Origin: Monosporascus cannonballus
Lineage: Eukaryota > Ascomycota > Sordariomycetes > Xylariales
Direction of reading: 5' to 3'
Length of the DNA: 64,000 nucleotides
NCBI GenBank assembly: GCA_004154925.1
Contig: QJNS01000161.1
Span: 1 to 64,000 of the forward strand
The position numbers were made by a program, and so were the translations under genes. The notes beneath the pieces are model-generated. The model saw nothing but the letters and a program-made list of their open reading frames with translations. It searched no databases and was not told the DNA's origin. Of this stretch, positions 33,957-48,189 are shown in pieces. How positions within the stretch are numbered: the stretch's first letter is position 1; each line of letters begins with the position of its first letter.

Positions 33957-36900
33957 AGTCGTAGCCATAGCTATAGCTTTTGATTAAAAAATATCTATTA
34001 GGGATCCAATATATCAACTAAACTCCTTTAAGAATAATACCCACAAAAACAACAAAGCCTTCAAAAAAGGTTTAATAACAAATTATGCTTTTTTCGTTTC
34101 GTTTAATACGTTTTTATACAAATTCGCAAAAATGATTATTATTAATTTTAGCAATATATATTAATTACGAAATTCCTAGTATTTTAACTTATATAATTTA
34201 ATGCAAAATTAAAATCTTTATTTTTTAATATGATAATAATCCTAATTAATATAAAATAAAAATTATTATAATAAAAAATAACTTAAAATTATAATTAATA
34301 TATATTATAATCTTTTATTCTTCTTAAGCCAGCATAATAATAATATAATCTTATAAGTTAAAATAATAATATATAAGGCTTAAAATTATTAATAATAAAT
34401 TCCGAAATATATTTTTTCTTAATTAATTAAATATAAGTAATATATTCGAAAATTTAAGGTAAATATCTTAAATTATTAAATATTTAATTGTTTATAACAA
34501 AATATTTATTTTTATCTAATATTTTCCTTAATTTTTTTACCGATATAAACATAATTAACCTATATATTAACACTATATATACGGCCGACAACCTTACGAA
34601 AACCTTATGCCGTCGGTTTATTCGCCTTATATTAAGTATTATATTTAACGGATTAAGCCGTATTTTACAAAAAAATTAAAATAATACGGTATATAATTTA
34701 ATTTTTAAAACGCTTAAAATTTTTTTCGTTAATAAAAAAAATGTCGAAAAATCTTTAATTATTTTTTTAAATAATTAATTTAATTATTATTTAAATTATA
34801 TTATTAATTAAGTTAACAAAAAAATAACAAATTTTTATATTAATAATTTTATATTTTATTTTTATTTTATTATTCGTAAATACGAAAAAACTTAATTTAA
34901 AAATATTTGATTATATAATTATCAAACGGTATAATTATATTATTTTTAATTTTAAATAAATATTAAACAATTAATTCCAAATTATTAAATTAAATTTTAT
35001 TTTTAAATAGCAATATAATTTAATTATTATTAACGAAATATATTTAATATTAGAATAAAAAAAGTTTCCGGCTTAAATATATTAATATCTATAATTTATA
35101 TTTTATTTTTTTACCTATATATATTAATTTATATATATAATAATTATTAATAATATTATAAAGAAATTACAAAATATAATGGTTTTCGTTAAATTAACGA
35201 CTTAATTAAATATAATTATAAAGCGGAAATCCGGTATGTTAATATTAATTATTCTAAAATTAATATTTAAATTAAAGATATATAAATTTCTTAATAATTA
35301 ATATATTCGGATTATTAAATAATATTTGTTTAATTTAATTTAATAATTTACGTTTTATTATTACAATTATTATTTATATTAATAATAAAATAAAAAGTAT
35401 AAATATCTATAATTATTTAATTAAAATTATAATAAACTAAAATTATTTAATAGAAATTATAAAAAAATTATTAAATCTTATAATTTCAAAATATTTTACG
35501 GAAATTAAATTCGTATATATAATAACTTAAAATAATTAAATAATTTTATCCGTATTATCGTATTTATTATTATTTTTAAATTAAATATAAATATTTTAAA
35601 TATTAATCGAATAATATAATAAGATATATCGTAAAGTTTCTTAATTAAAAATTTATAACAACGATTTAATTAAACGATTTATAATTATAAGTAATTAAAT
35701 ATAATTAACTATAAATAAGTTATATTATTTGCATTATATTAGGCATTCGATAAATATAAAATTAAGCCGTTTAGTTTAAAAAAAATAAAATAACGAAAAC
35801 AATTTAGGTTCGGTAAATTAAAAATTATATTACCTATAAAAATATAAAAATCGTAATAAAAATTAACGTAACGGATTTGAATAAAAAACGATACGTAATT
35901 TATTATAAATAATCTCGATTAAAATAAAATAATTATTAAATTTTAATCTTAATTTTCGGCTAATTAAAATATTACTTTTAAACTTTTAAAATAAAATAAT
36001 TTTAACTTACGGTACCGGATAAAAATAAAACCTTAATAATACGCATTATTTAACGGCAAATATAAATGTAAAATGATTTTAACATATTTAAAAAAATAAA
36101 ATTATTATATTAAAAAAACCGTAATAACTTAATTCCGGCTGGATTTTATTATAATATATATATGCTTAATTTTCTTTATATATCTAAACTTTTAAATTCG
36201 AAAATATTTATATATAAATAATTAAAAGCCAGTTTAATAAAAAATTATTTAGAAAATAATAAAATCTTAATATAAATAATAAGTAAATAAATTATTTTTA
36301 AGCAATTATTTCTATTTAATAATAAAAAAGTAAAATAAATATTTATTTTTATTAAATTTAAACGGTTTTTATTTAATAAATTCTTAAATAAATTAAATAA
36401 AATTAAACATTTATATTTAATTTAAAGTATAATTAAATTAATTAAGAGAATCCCTAATTATAATAAATAATAATATTAAGATATTTTGAAAAACCGTTTA
36501 TTTTTTATATTAGATATAATATATAAAAAAGTTGTATTTTTAATTTTATAAAAAATATAAATAATCTTTTACAAATAACGAAATTTATTTAATCGGAAAT
36601 AACGGCGCCATATTTCTATACCGCAAATCAATCCATATAAATTACGGATTATTATTACGTTATAAATTCGATAATTATTAGAAAAAATTATAAAACTGCC
36701 TTAAATCGCGTTCTGTCCTAATTAAAGCATATTATATATAATTATTCGATTTAAATTAATAATTAATAATTTAACGGTAATCCCAATAATTTAAATATTA
36801 AACCGGCATATAATTTATATGTTTTTATGATTTGGAATCGTAATTTCGGTTATAATAACGCCTATATTTATACGCGTAATTCGTAACGTATTAAATAATT

Positions 36901-39900
36901 TTAATTAAAAATTTATTTCGTTATTTTATTTATAACGTTAACGCAAAACTTATTATTTTTTAAATATTTTTTAATTTCTTAGCCTTATTTTCGTTACCGT
37001 ATTTATATTTATATAATTCGTTTATTTTTATATCGTTACCGGAATCGCCAGCGTCGTTAAAACGTAATAATCCGTAATCAGATATTATAAATAATATATC
37101 GGATAAACAAATCGAAATAATAATCCTTATCGAAATTAAAAAATTACGCGTTAAGAATAAATAATACTTATTAAATAATAATATAATAATAAATTAAAAA
37201 ATAATTAAAATATTAAGTTAAAAAATAAAAAACGAAATTTTACCGATTTTAATTAAGGCCGATAACAAAAAATGCGTTTAATTTTGATATAATATTATGG
37301 TCGTAAAACGTAATAATTATAAATATTTATATAATATTAAGTAAAGTTATTAATATATTATATATTTATTAAATTTATTAATTTTTAATTCGTTAAATTT
37401 TATACGAAATATTAATTTATTTTAATTCGGATTAATTATATACCGTAATAAATATATAATTTTTTTTAATTTTACAAATTAACGGAATTTTATATTACGT
37501 AATTTAAATTATAATTTATTATAATTATTAATAAATTATCTTTTTAATTTATATCCTTTTATTTACGACCCCAAATTAAAATTTTTTAAATCTTATTTTT
37601 CGGTTTTTTTTTCAAATTTATCGCATTAATTTTTAAAATATTTTTATTTTTTTAAACTTTTAAAATATGTTAATTCGAATCGAATAATTAAGATAAAAGA
37701 TTAATTATACGGGTAAATAAATAATATGGATAATTTTTTTCCAATATTAAGAAAATTATTTTTTCGTTATTAATATAATTATTTTAACGTTTATTTTTTT
37801 AAATATTAATTCGAAATATTTAAAATTCCGGGTTTGCAATAAATCTTTATTAATTATATTTTATAACCTTATTTTTTTCCAATTAAAATTAAATTCTGTT
37901 GGTATACGGTCTTAATTAATATTTTTCAAAGCCGTTCGTATATTTTATTATTATTTTGTTAAAAAATTTAATAATTATTTCTTTTTCGAACTAAGGCTTT
38001 TTAGTTTTTTTAATAAAGGTTAACGGCCGGATTTAACTTTTTTCCTTTTGCCGTATTTTCTTTTTGTCGGCGTAATTAGGTTTTCGGCTGGTTTTAAAAA
38101 TTTCTTTATTTTTTCCCTAACTGGTTTTAGGAATTCTTTTATATTAAAATCCTATATAAATATAATAATAATTAGATATTCCGGGTAACTGCCGAAATCC
38201 TTAATATTAATACCAAATATACCGCGGTATATAAAAATCTAATTTTTATATAAGGTTATTTATTCGGCAGCCAATTATATATAATTACGGATTTTATTTT
38301 CGTTTAATATTATAAAAATAACATTTATATAATATATATTATAAAATATATTGCGATTTTATATTTTTCTTAATCGGTATTATAAAATTACCATATTTCT
38401 AATATTATTTATATTATGTAAATCGTTATAAATTATAAATCTCCGAAAACGATTAACGGCCCGAATTATGTGGTTTTTTTTAAAAAAAATATATGCCAGT
38501 TAAATTTGTAATATAAAGGATATTTATATTATAATTTTAAAAACCTATTATTTAATAATCCGTATTATCCGTATTAATAATTTTATTATTATATTTTAAT
38601 ATAAGGAAAAAATAATTATATTATATATTATTTAATAAGTTTTTTAGGATTTAATAAAATCGAAATTTAAAAATAGTTATAATATATAAATATATTTTTT
38701 ATCAAATTTTTATAAATTATATATATATTCGAAATTTCGGAATATTTATTTAAATATTATTTCGAAATTATAATAAATAAAATATATATTAATATATATA
38801 TTACGGTAAATAATTTACGTTTTATAATATATAATAATAAAATTTGTTTTATAAAAACTTTATAATATCAAAATTTTATTAAATAATTATTTAACTAAAG
38901 AAACGTTTATTTTATAAATTGGAAAAAGGTTTAAAAATAATATATATAATAAAAAGTAAAATACGAAAAATAACCTTATAATTAATATAATTCGTTTTGA
39001 AAATTAACTTAATGCCGTTATAATTTTTATATATATTTTAATTTTTTGTTAAATTATTATATATTTTCCAAATACGATTACCGTATTTTGCGATATTAAA
39101 CGGTCATAATATTATTATAATAATTACATAATATTAAATATATATAAATAAATAAATATAATTAAAAACTTTAATAATATTATAAGTTTATGAATATAAT
39201 TCGGCCTAATTAAAATTGAAAATACAAATAAAAAATAAAAAATAGAATAAATATAATAAAATTTATATTTTAAATAATTACAAAATATATTATTAATATT
39301 AAAAAAATATATAAAGATTTATAATAAATAAATAAATATTACGGAAAATAAATAAATTATGAACATATTTTAAAATAATATATATAATTAAAATTAATAT
39401 ATATATATATATACATATATTAAGATTATATAATTATAAATATATAAATTATTAAATATAAAAAAAGATATTAACGTTTTTTTATAACAAAATAATAATA
39501 TATAAAAATATTTAATAATTATATATAAATTATATAAAATTTATATTTTATTATAAATATTTAATATAATTTATAAAATTATTTAGATTAAATATATATT
39601 AAATATAATTATTATAATTATTTATTATATAATTCATATTATTTACATAATTATAATATTTAATAATTTCAAATACTTATTAGATTTTAATATATAAAAT
39701 TATGTTATTTGCGAAATAATAATTATTAATTATTTCTTTTTATTTATTACCTATAATCTGTATTATAACAGATATCTTTATATATTTTACGATATTATAA
39801 AGAATAAATAAATTCCTTATTAATATAATAAAGGTAATTTCCGTTATAACTTCCGATAATATACCCTAAATAAATCCAAAAAACCTTATTCGCTCGGCCA

Positions 39901-39923
39901 AAGGAATTAGATTTGCCAATAAT

Positions 39924-40082
39924 ATCCCCGAAAAATAACTTACCCCCGAAAAATAACCTATTTTCAAAAAATAACCTGCTTTTAAAAAATAACCTTAAGA
40001 ATGGGTAACAAAATCTCGGACCAAAAAACCACCGGAATAAATATCAGATTAAAAATAATTTGCCCCCGAAAAATAACCTTAA
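39924..40082. repeat. Short tandem repeat, unit about 19-20 bases, in X1
   Basis: Four consecutive degenerate units built on CCCCGAAAAATAACCT run from 39924 to about 39996, with another unit at 40064-40082 ahead of a repeated word (AAAATGGGTAA). The matching part of X2 (about 58440-58560) keeps only about two units, so X1 is longer by about 130 bases here. Confidence 0.6.
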
Positions 40083-43000
40083 AAATGGGTAATAAGATTT
40101 TTAATTAAAAAACAACCGGAACCGATACCAAAATAATTTGTAATAAGGCGAAACCGATAACGTAATCCCGATTAAAGCATTTTTATATTAATTAAACAAT
40201 ATTTAATTATTTTAAAGTATAAAATATTTTTTACAGAAAATACATATTATACGTAATCGATTTAAAATATTAAATAAATATTATAAAATTATATTAATAT
40301 AGCAAAATATTTTAAAAAAACATATTTTGCGTTTTCGTATTAATATAAATATATATTAATTAAAAATTTTAAAATTATTGAAAACTTATAAATTTAAATA
40401 ATATTACAAAAAGTTTATATTACGAAAAAGATTTTTTATTACGAAAAAATATAATATTTATATAAATATTAAATCTTAATAATATAATTAAAAATATTTT
40501 CCGTAATAATAACCAGCAAAATAAAATTTAACTTATAACGGATTATACCGGCTTTATAAATTATTAAATTATTAAATTAATTATGGACCTTTAATTAATT
40601 ATAGCTTTAATAATTAAGCTAAAAAGTTATATAAATCGGGTATTATACAAACGATATAAAAAAAGATTTATAATTTTATAAACCGAGCCGTTTAGCCAAA
40701 AAAATATATATTATATAATAATTTTATAAATATTATAATTTATAGAATTATACTAATAATAAACATACAAATTATATATAAAAATACGGCGAAAAATATT
40801 TATACGTAATCTCCAAATATTTGGTATTATTATATAATCCGAATAAAAATTTGTAAAGAAATTTAAACGTAAATATTATAACTAAATAAATAAATTTTTG
40901 GGATTAGAAAACGTAAAAAAAGTTACTAATATATAAGTTATAATAACGCGCAAAAAAATAAAATAAAAGAAAAAGATTTGAAAAAATATTTAAAAATATT
41001 AATTAATAAATTTATTATAAATAAGATATATAAATTAATACGAAATTATACGTAATATTTAGTTATAAATAAAACGATATTTTTATACGATTTTACGAAA
41101 TATAAAACGTTTAAACGAAATATAATTAATTAAAATTACGCAAATTATAAACTTAATTACTTATATTAATTTTATTAATAATTGTATTACATATTGTATT
41201 ATAAAATATTATTTTTTTATTTGCAGTTATATTATCGGAAATAAATAGGCTATATTAATGTAATAATTAAATAATTACGATAATATATAAAACGATTTCT
41301 AATTTAATTAATTTGGATTACGTAAGTAACAAAGTTATATTAATATTAAAATTATAATATAAATATTATATCGCTTATATAAAAATATATTATAAAATAA
41401 TAAAAAAATAAAAAACTATATTAATAATTTATTTTCGTCCGATAAATCCTTATTTTATCTATCCGATAACGACGATAACGATAACGGACCGCTTTAATAA
41501 GTATTATTAATTAAATTATCGACAATTTGTATTATGAAATCATAATTTTCTTTTGCATATAGGATATTACAGTCGTTTTAAACCAAATTATCTTTAACGA
41601 ATTCGGTATTAAAATTTTTCGGGCAATTATATGAAGGTTATTTATAAGTTAATTTTCGTCCTTTACCATATTTAGCTAATTAGATTTATTTATGTCGTTA
41701 GCAATAAATATAATATTATTAAAATCGATAAACTTAATTTTTATTACTTTATAGCTTACGACCAAAATATTTTCGAATTCTGAGTTATCTTTTTTAATTC
41801 AAAATGGATATTATTTAATAAATTAAAAATTCCGAAATAAAAAATAAATGCGTTTAAGGATTTTATTACGAAAATCTCGAATAACGTAACGCTTATTTTG
41901 CAAAAAAAAACATAATAGATATAAAATTTGCATTATAAGGATATACGATATCCAAAAAACGAATTTCTGAAACAAATAATATTAATATTATATATATTAT
42001 TTTTCGACCGGAAGAATTGGGCAGTTAGCTATAAATTATAATATTCGCTTTTTCGATTAAATACCTTTTATATTTTTTCCTTAAATTTTATCGGAACCAT
42101 ATTTGATATTAAAACCGAATTAATAAGAATTTAATTTAATATTGCAAAACGTAATATCCAGTCGAAATAAAGCATTTTTATTGCCGTAATTAAATTAATT
42201 GGCCTTATAAAAAATAATAATACCGGCATTAACCGCCTAATATAATTAATATAGTTATATTATATAATATAATAAAAATATAAATAAACTTACATTTTTT
42301 TTAAAAAATAATAATAATTCCGTAATTCTTTATCGATAAAATTAATATCGCTTAATAATTAGTTATTATTTTTAATAAAATTAAAAAAATTATCGCCTTA
42401 CAAAATATTAATTATATTAAAAATATCTCCGGCTTTATAATTATCTCATAAAAGGACCTTATTTGGCACGTTTTAATTAAGATTATATCGTTTAATAAAT
42501 AATATAAATAAATTATATTCCCGAATTAAAAGATACAATATTTACGAATTATCCGTTAAATTATCTGTGTTATTAAGTAACGTATTATTAATAAATAATA
42601 ATAGATAATTTTCGTTAAAAAGATTTTTATTTATTAATATATTTTAATTAAGATTTCGTAATATTTTTGTTATTTATTTAATATAATTAAAACATTTAAA
42701 AATTATATTAGATGTAACAAATTTAAATTCGGCTACGGTTAACCGGAAGTATATATATTTTATAAATTTAATAAATTTAATTTTTAAAAAAAGTTTTCGA
42801 TTAAGGTATTCCGAGAAATTTTATATATATTAAATACTTTTCTTATAAATAATTTATATCGGATATATAATTCCTGTAAAAATAACGGAAATATAAAAAT
42901 ATTATGCATATAACAAATAAAAAGTTTGAAAAAATAGAATTTCGACAATTTTTAATATAATTACGTTATTTTATTTAAAAATTAACGATTCGTTTTTAAG

Positions 43001-44857
43001 GTTATTTATATTTTATACGTTTCGGTTATATTATTAGATTAATAAATATATATAACTATAAGCAAAAAATTTATTTATATATGAATTAAGGTAAAACTAA
43101 GAAAAAATTACCGTTTTTTATTATATAAATCGGCTGTTTTGGCTTAATTAATCTATATTTTCCGAATATAACTAATTATTTTCTAATTTTTATAAATAAA
43201 CTAAAAACGTTCCGAAAACTGATAGAATTATTTTTCTTTAAATTTATATATTTTTTTAACAAAATCTTCGATAAGCATTATAGGTATTATCGATAATATC
43301 TTTGTTTTTATTAATTATATTTAAGAAAATCGAACGGCGTTTATTATACGATATATGCATTAATTTAGGAAAATCGAGAAATTTTTATTTATTACGTTTA
43401 TAAAATATATTAATAAAAACCGGCAATAAAATCCGGATAATATTATTTACGAATTAACAAAATATATTCAGCGGTACCAGATATTATTATAATATTTTAT
43501 AAAATTATTTTATTTTATAATGTTAATTAGGCCGGAATATAAATTGCTTTTACTTTTTTAAAGATATAATTATAATAATAAATAAAGGTAATAATAACAT
43601 TCCGTATAACGATACTATATCGAAATGTTATATTACGAATATAATTTTAAATATTAAAGTTATTTTATTAAAATACTATATCGTTTTATTATATCTGGTT
43701 ATAAAATGCAATTTATTTTAATTAAAACTATATTATTATAAAGCAACTAATACGGTTATTTTAATTTCCTTTATTAATCAAATTATATTTTTATTTAACG
43801 TATTATAATTTTCGCAAATATTTAATCCTTTTAATATATCGATATTATTTTGTAATAAATTCGAAAATAATAAACATTTACTTAATAAATAAGGTAAATA
43901 ATTGCCGTTAATTTTGAAAAGTATTTTAATTATAATAATTAAAATTATAAAAAAATATATAAAAATATTCGAATCGTTATTATTATAAAATTATTTCGTT
44001 TTCCGTTTCGTATTATACGATTTTTACTTTTTCCTTAAATATATAATTATTTAATTTAAAAACTTAAATTAATTAAGTATAAATGTTTTTATAAAACGTT
44101 AACTTTTATGTAAAATAATATAAATTACGTTAATTTCGAACAATAATTTTTCCGGCGGGCGGCGTAATTTAAGTTTTTTTACGAAAATTATAAATTTCCC
44201 GTATAATATATTATAATATTTATGTATAAAGGGGTTTTAATTAGCAAAAATTAAAAGTTTTTGTTAATTTTCGTATGTTAATAGTTATTTGCATATTTAT
44301 TTATTTTTAATACGTTAATTAATTAATTAATTTAAATAATTAAATTAATAATTCGGTTTAAATAGTTATAAAAAATTTAATTACAAATAAAATTTTTAAA
44401 CGTTATATTAATTTTTTATATTAATGCTAAAAATTTAAGATATACGTATATATATTTTGTTTTAAGTGCGCAATTTTATTAAACTAAGAAAATTCGAATT
44501 TGTTATATTTTAAAAAAAGATAATAACGTAACGGGTTCGGGCTGTAATTATTATATGCGTTAAGATTTAAAAATAATAAATAGGTTTTAATTAGGATTAT
44601 CGTAATATTAATAATAAATTATAATTAAGGTAATTATATATATATGTATATAGTTATAAAAACGTATTATTATTAAGTTATTACGGATTTTTGTTTTTTT
44701 TTAAAAAAAGTAAATATATTAAATAAAGCCGTTTTTACGTAATTATAATTTAGGCCTTGCTGGCTTGTTACGGGGATTTGGGATTTGATTAGTTAATATT
44801 TAGCGTTATAAAGCGGTACTTAAGTAACTTTGAAGAAATTGGGAAAACGAGCCAGGG

Positions 44858-44879
44858 AGGCCTGAGCTAGCTGAGGTAA
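44858..44879 (-). repeat. Inner terminal inverted repeat of X1
   Basis: Ends GGCCTGAGCTAGCTGAGGTAA. The same word starts copy X2 at 53687 on the other strand, which fixes this end of the element independently of the duplication at 44880-44887. A GC-rich subterminal part (gagccagggaggcctgag) repeats as a diverged inverted word (aggccttgctggcttgt) about 100 bases further in. Confidence 0.7.
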
Positions 44880-44887
44880 TTTCTAAT
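44880..44887 (+). repeat. 8-bp target-site duplication, right copy (X1)
   Basis: TTTCTAAT, identical to 33891-33898, directly follows the X1 end. The sequence after it (ATGGACC) resumes element M. Confidence 0.75.
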
Positions 44888-45419
44888 ATGGACCTAAAAG
44901 CCCAGCTTCGATATATTAAGAAATAACGCCTTCGGAAAACGTCGCCGTTAATTAAAGTTACCGAACGCCTTTAATAACATTAATAACAGCTCTAAATCCT
45001 TTGTTACCTTTTTCGAAAACTTTTCAAAAAACGCGATCTTAATATTAAGCATAATTCGAAAACCTTACAAAAACTTAATCTTTTAAAGGATTTTACGAAG
45101 GACGAAAAGCATAAAATTTAAGTATTAAAAAAATATTTCCCAGACCTAACGTACTTAAAGTTCGCCGGAATAACGAAAAAGATTTTCCGGCAGGTTTAAT
45201 ACGTATTAAATACACCTTTAATACCGATTTACAAAGGTTCGAAAAAAGGATAAAAATTTCTATTACTGATAATAATCTAGAAACTTTTATATTTTCTTAA
45301 ATACTGGCCTTATTGTCGGATATTTTAAAGTAATTTTCGGTATTTCGTTCTTAACTTTAAATAATACGGAAAAAATATTATTTATCGTATCTTTTTAAGG
45401 CTGGGTTTTTGTCATGTTT
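44888..45419 (+). pseudogene. Middle piece of element M, probable 5' part of its transposase
   Basis: This AT-rich 530-base piece lies between X1 and the LTR element G. Short plus-strand stretches such as DLKAQLRYIKKYAFGKRRR look coding but are interrupted by stops. By position it should encode the N-terminal DNA-binding half of the transposase whose end lies at 52497-53160. I cannot recognise a helix-turn-helix motif with confidence. Confidence 0.4.
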
Positions 45420-45631
45420 TGTTGAAAATCAAAGTGAGAGGAACAATACGGATATGTTAAGAACCAGTTTGAAGCTTGCCCTTTTTCTCTAAAAGGAAAA
45501 TGAGCAACTATTTATAAAGCAACTACCCCGCACCTGCCTCGTAATAATTGCGTAAAGATGACGCATAGAATGCTTGGCGTCTTCTTTATAATACGCACAT
45601 TTCTTTAATATATTTCCTTAACCTTTGATAA
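45420..45631 (-). repeat. 3' LTR of retrotransposon G
   Basis: Matches 52286-52496 along its whole length; shared words include AGGAACAATAC, AAGCTTGCCCTTTTTCT, CAACTACCCCG and CGCATAGAATGCTTGGCGTC. Differences between the two LTRs are mostly C/T or G/A, as RIP would give. The last bases are TGATA where the other LTR has TGACA. Confidence 0.9.
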
Positions 45632-47038
45632 AATTTTCCTCTTCTTAGGCTTTTGCTCTTAAAGACTTAACTAAGGCTGCTTTATTATATATTATAACTG
45701 CTAAATTATTCCTATTAGGGGGCCGTAAAGTCTTCGTAATAAACGGGGGTTAAGTAATAATCCGTAATACGATATAATAAAACGTAATTTATATAATTCT
45801 TTTTCATACGGTAATATATTTAGAAAATTTATAACGAAATAACCGAGATACCGAGAACTCTGCCGGCAGAAAATCTTTACCGCTTTTGGGTATACCGTTT
45901 TCAATATATATAAATCTTTTTTTCTCTTTATTTAGCTTTTTTTCTTTTTAATATTTTCGCGCTTGCCGGTATATAATTTATTATCCGTTCGTAACGGGTT
46001 CGTTTGTTTAAGTTCGTTACGGGCTTTTATATATTTCCGTTATTAAGTAATAACGAAATAAGTTTTTATTCGTATTTCGTTTTTAATTCGATTTTTTACG
46101 TCCTTAATATAACTCTTTACGAACTTTTTTAACTTTAAAATAACCCTTTTTAGAAATAAATAAATACGTATTTTGTAAGTATTTCTTAATAACCTTTTTT
46201 TTCGTTAATAACTTATTTTAAAGCCGTTCGTAAAACTTCGTACTTTTATTATATTGTGGTTATAGCTCGTATATCGACTTATTGTTACGAAGTTAATAAG
46301 GCTTTAAAAAATACCAATAAATACGTTATTTTTCGAAATAATAATAAGGTTATAATAAAGATAAATCTTATGTTTTATTATTATTCGGAAATAGCATTAT
46401 TAATTCGTAATAATAGGTTCCGGGTTTTTTCTACGCGTTTGCATTCGATCTTACCGAGGCGTTTCAAAATTTGACCGAAATCTAGACCGCGGGCGAAAAT
46501 AAAACCAAGGCTTCCAAGAAAAATTATGCCTTCTATAAAGCCGAAATAAATTCCTTTCGGGCCCTTAATAAATTTTTTATTAACGTAACGTATAGGCTAA
46601 AAAGGCTTAAATTAATATTAAGTTCAAATTTGATAAAATTTATTAAATATATAAAAAGATTATAAGTTATTTTCGTTATTATTACGTAACGAATCGTATA
46701 ATTAATTTGCTGTTAATTCGGCCTTAATTTTTTTGTAATTAACGTAAATATTTAACGACTTTTTTCTTTTAATTATCATTAATTTTTTGTAAAAGACAAA
46801 TCGAATATATTATTAATGCTGTCGAATAATACGTTGTTTTTGTCGAAACAACTAATTTAAATATAAATAAAGATAATAAATAGGATAACGATAACGATTA
46901 AAAGTTTTTGTAATAATTAGGTAATTTCCGTTTCGATATCGTTATTAACTAAATTTAAATTGTATTTCGAAATACTCGATAAACCGTAAATACCTTATTA
47001 AAAAGTAAATGTACTTAAAGGCCTAACGCTAACGCCTT

Positions 47039-47140
47039 TAATAAATAATAAATAATAAATAATAAATAATAAATAATAAATAATAAATAATAAATAATAA
47101 ATAATAAATAATAAATAATAAATAATAAATAATAAATAAT
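47039..47140. repeat. Heptanucleotide microsatellite (TAATAAA)n
   Basis: About 100 bases of near-perfect 7-base repeat, roughly 14 copies, inside G on the 3' side of its integrase region. The purity of the repeat compared with the scrambled surroundings suggests expansion after RIP had fixed the local sequence. Confidence 0.85.
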
Positions 47141-48189
47141 GTTTTTTTACGTTATAAGTTTTTGCTATAACGTATTTTTTAGGGATCCTTTATTTTTTTA
47201 ATTTTTTTCTATTTTAATAATGCTTTATACGAAATAACAAGCTTTTTTAATAAGTAATTACGAAATTTCTACGTATTTTTTTCGGAGGGAAAACCTTTTT
47301 ATTTTATAAGGGATTATTTGTTATTACGGTTCTTTCGGTACGCCAGAATTCTTTCTATTTTCTAACGTTTTTTGGTTTTTATATCGAAATTATTTTTCCG
47401 GTTTTTCTTAAGGTTATCTTTATTATATTACGGCTTTAATAATAATTTAGAGAAAACGCTATAAATTTTGTTATATAGAAATAAAAACTGTATTTTGCAA
47501 AGTAATTTCGAATTTATAATTTCCGTAATTTAAAAAGATTTAATATATTTATCGAAAAGCTTTTTATTAGGCTTTTACTAATTAATATATTTAATAAAAA
47601 CTTTTACCTATTTTTTCTTTCGAAATTCTTTTATTAAACGGCCTTTGTTATAATATTTTTTTATATATATTTAGGGCCCTATAAAGCTATATTTATAACG
47701 TTTTTTTCTTATATTATTATAGCCCTTTTTTGGGTTATTTTAGTAAGTTTAAAGTTTTTAAATTATTTTGACGTAAAAAAGATATTTTTCGGGGCTTGTA
47801 ATATATACCCGAAAAATACTTTAATTAATATTATTTTAGTCGTTAAATAATAGCTATTATTATATATAAATTGCGCCGCTAATAAATATAATACTTAGGT
47901 TATTTAATTTAAATCGTAAAATATTCGTAAATAACTTTAATATTTCGTTTATTTATTTATTTATAAATAAAAATTTGTATTTAATATCCGTTTAATCGCA
48001 AATAATTCGTAAAAGGTTTTCCAGAAATTATTCGTAAATAAAGAACCGTAATTAAAAACTATATTATTAAACGTATTATGTTAATTAAAAATATAATGAA
48101 AAAAAATTTCGGCGAAACCGTTAATAATAAGCTTTATTGTTATCGCGATATAATAAGCATATTTTGTTGTTTTATTTATTTCGACGAAA

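Larger units (their letters stand above)
33899..44879 (-). mobile_element. 11-kb TIR element X, copy 1 (inside M)
   Basis: 10,981 bases bounded by related inverted termini, TTGCCTCATCATGATCAGGA on the left and, reading inward from the right, TTACCTCAGCTAGCTCAGGC (15 of 20 identical), with a perfect 8-base duplication TTTCTAAT on both sides. A second copy lies inverted from 53687. Coordinates of matching words sum to about 98,450-98,580 over the whole length. The 8-base duplication is typical of hAT, P or KDZ transposons and excludes LTR elements (4-6) and mariner (TA). The length is far above most hAT elements. I could not identify a transposase: the coding part is heavily RIPed. Orientation is given as minus because the only coding-like relic (see X2) reads that way here, near 38,073 to 37,700. 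Confidence 0.75.
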
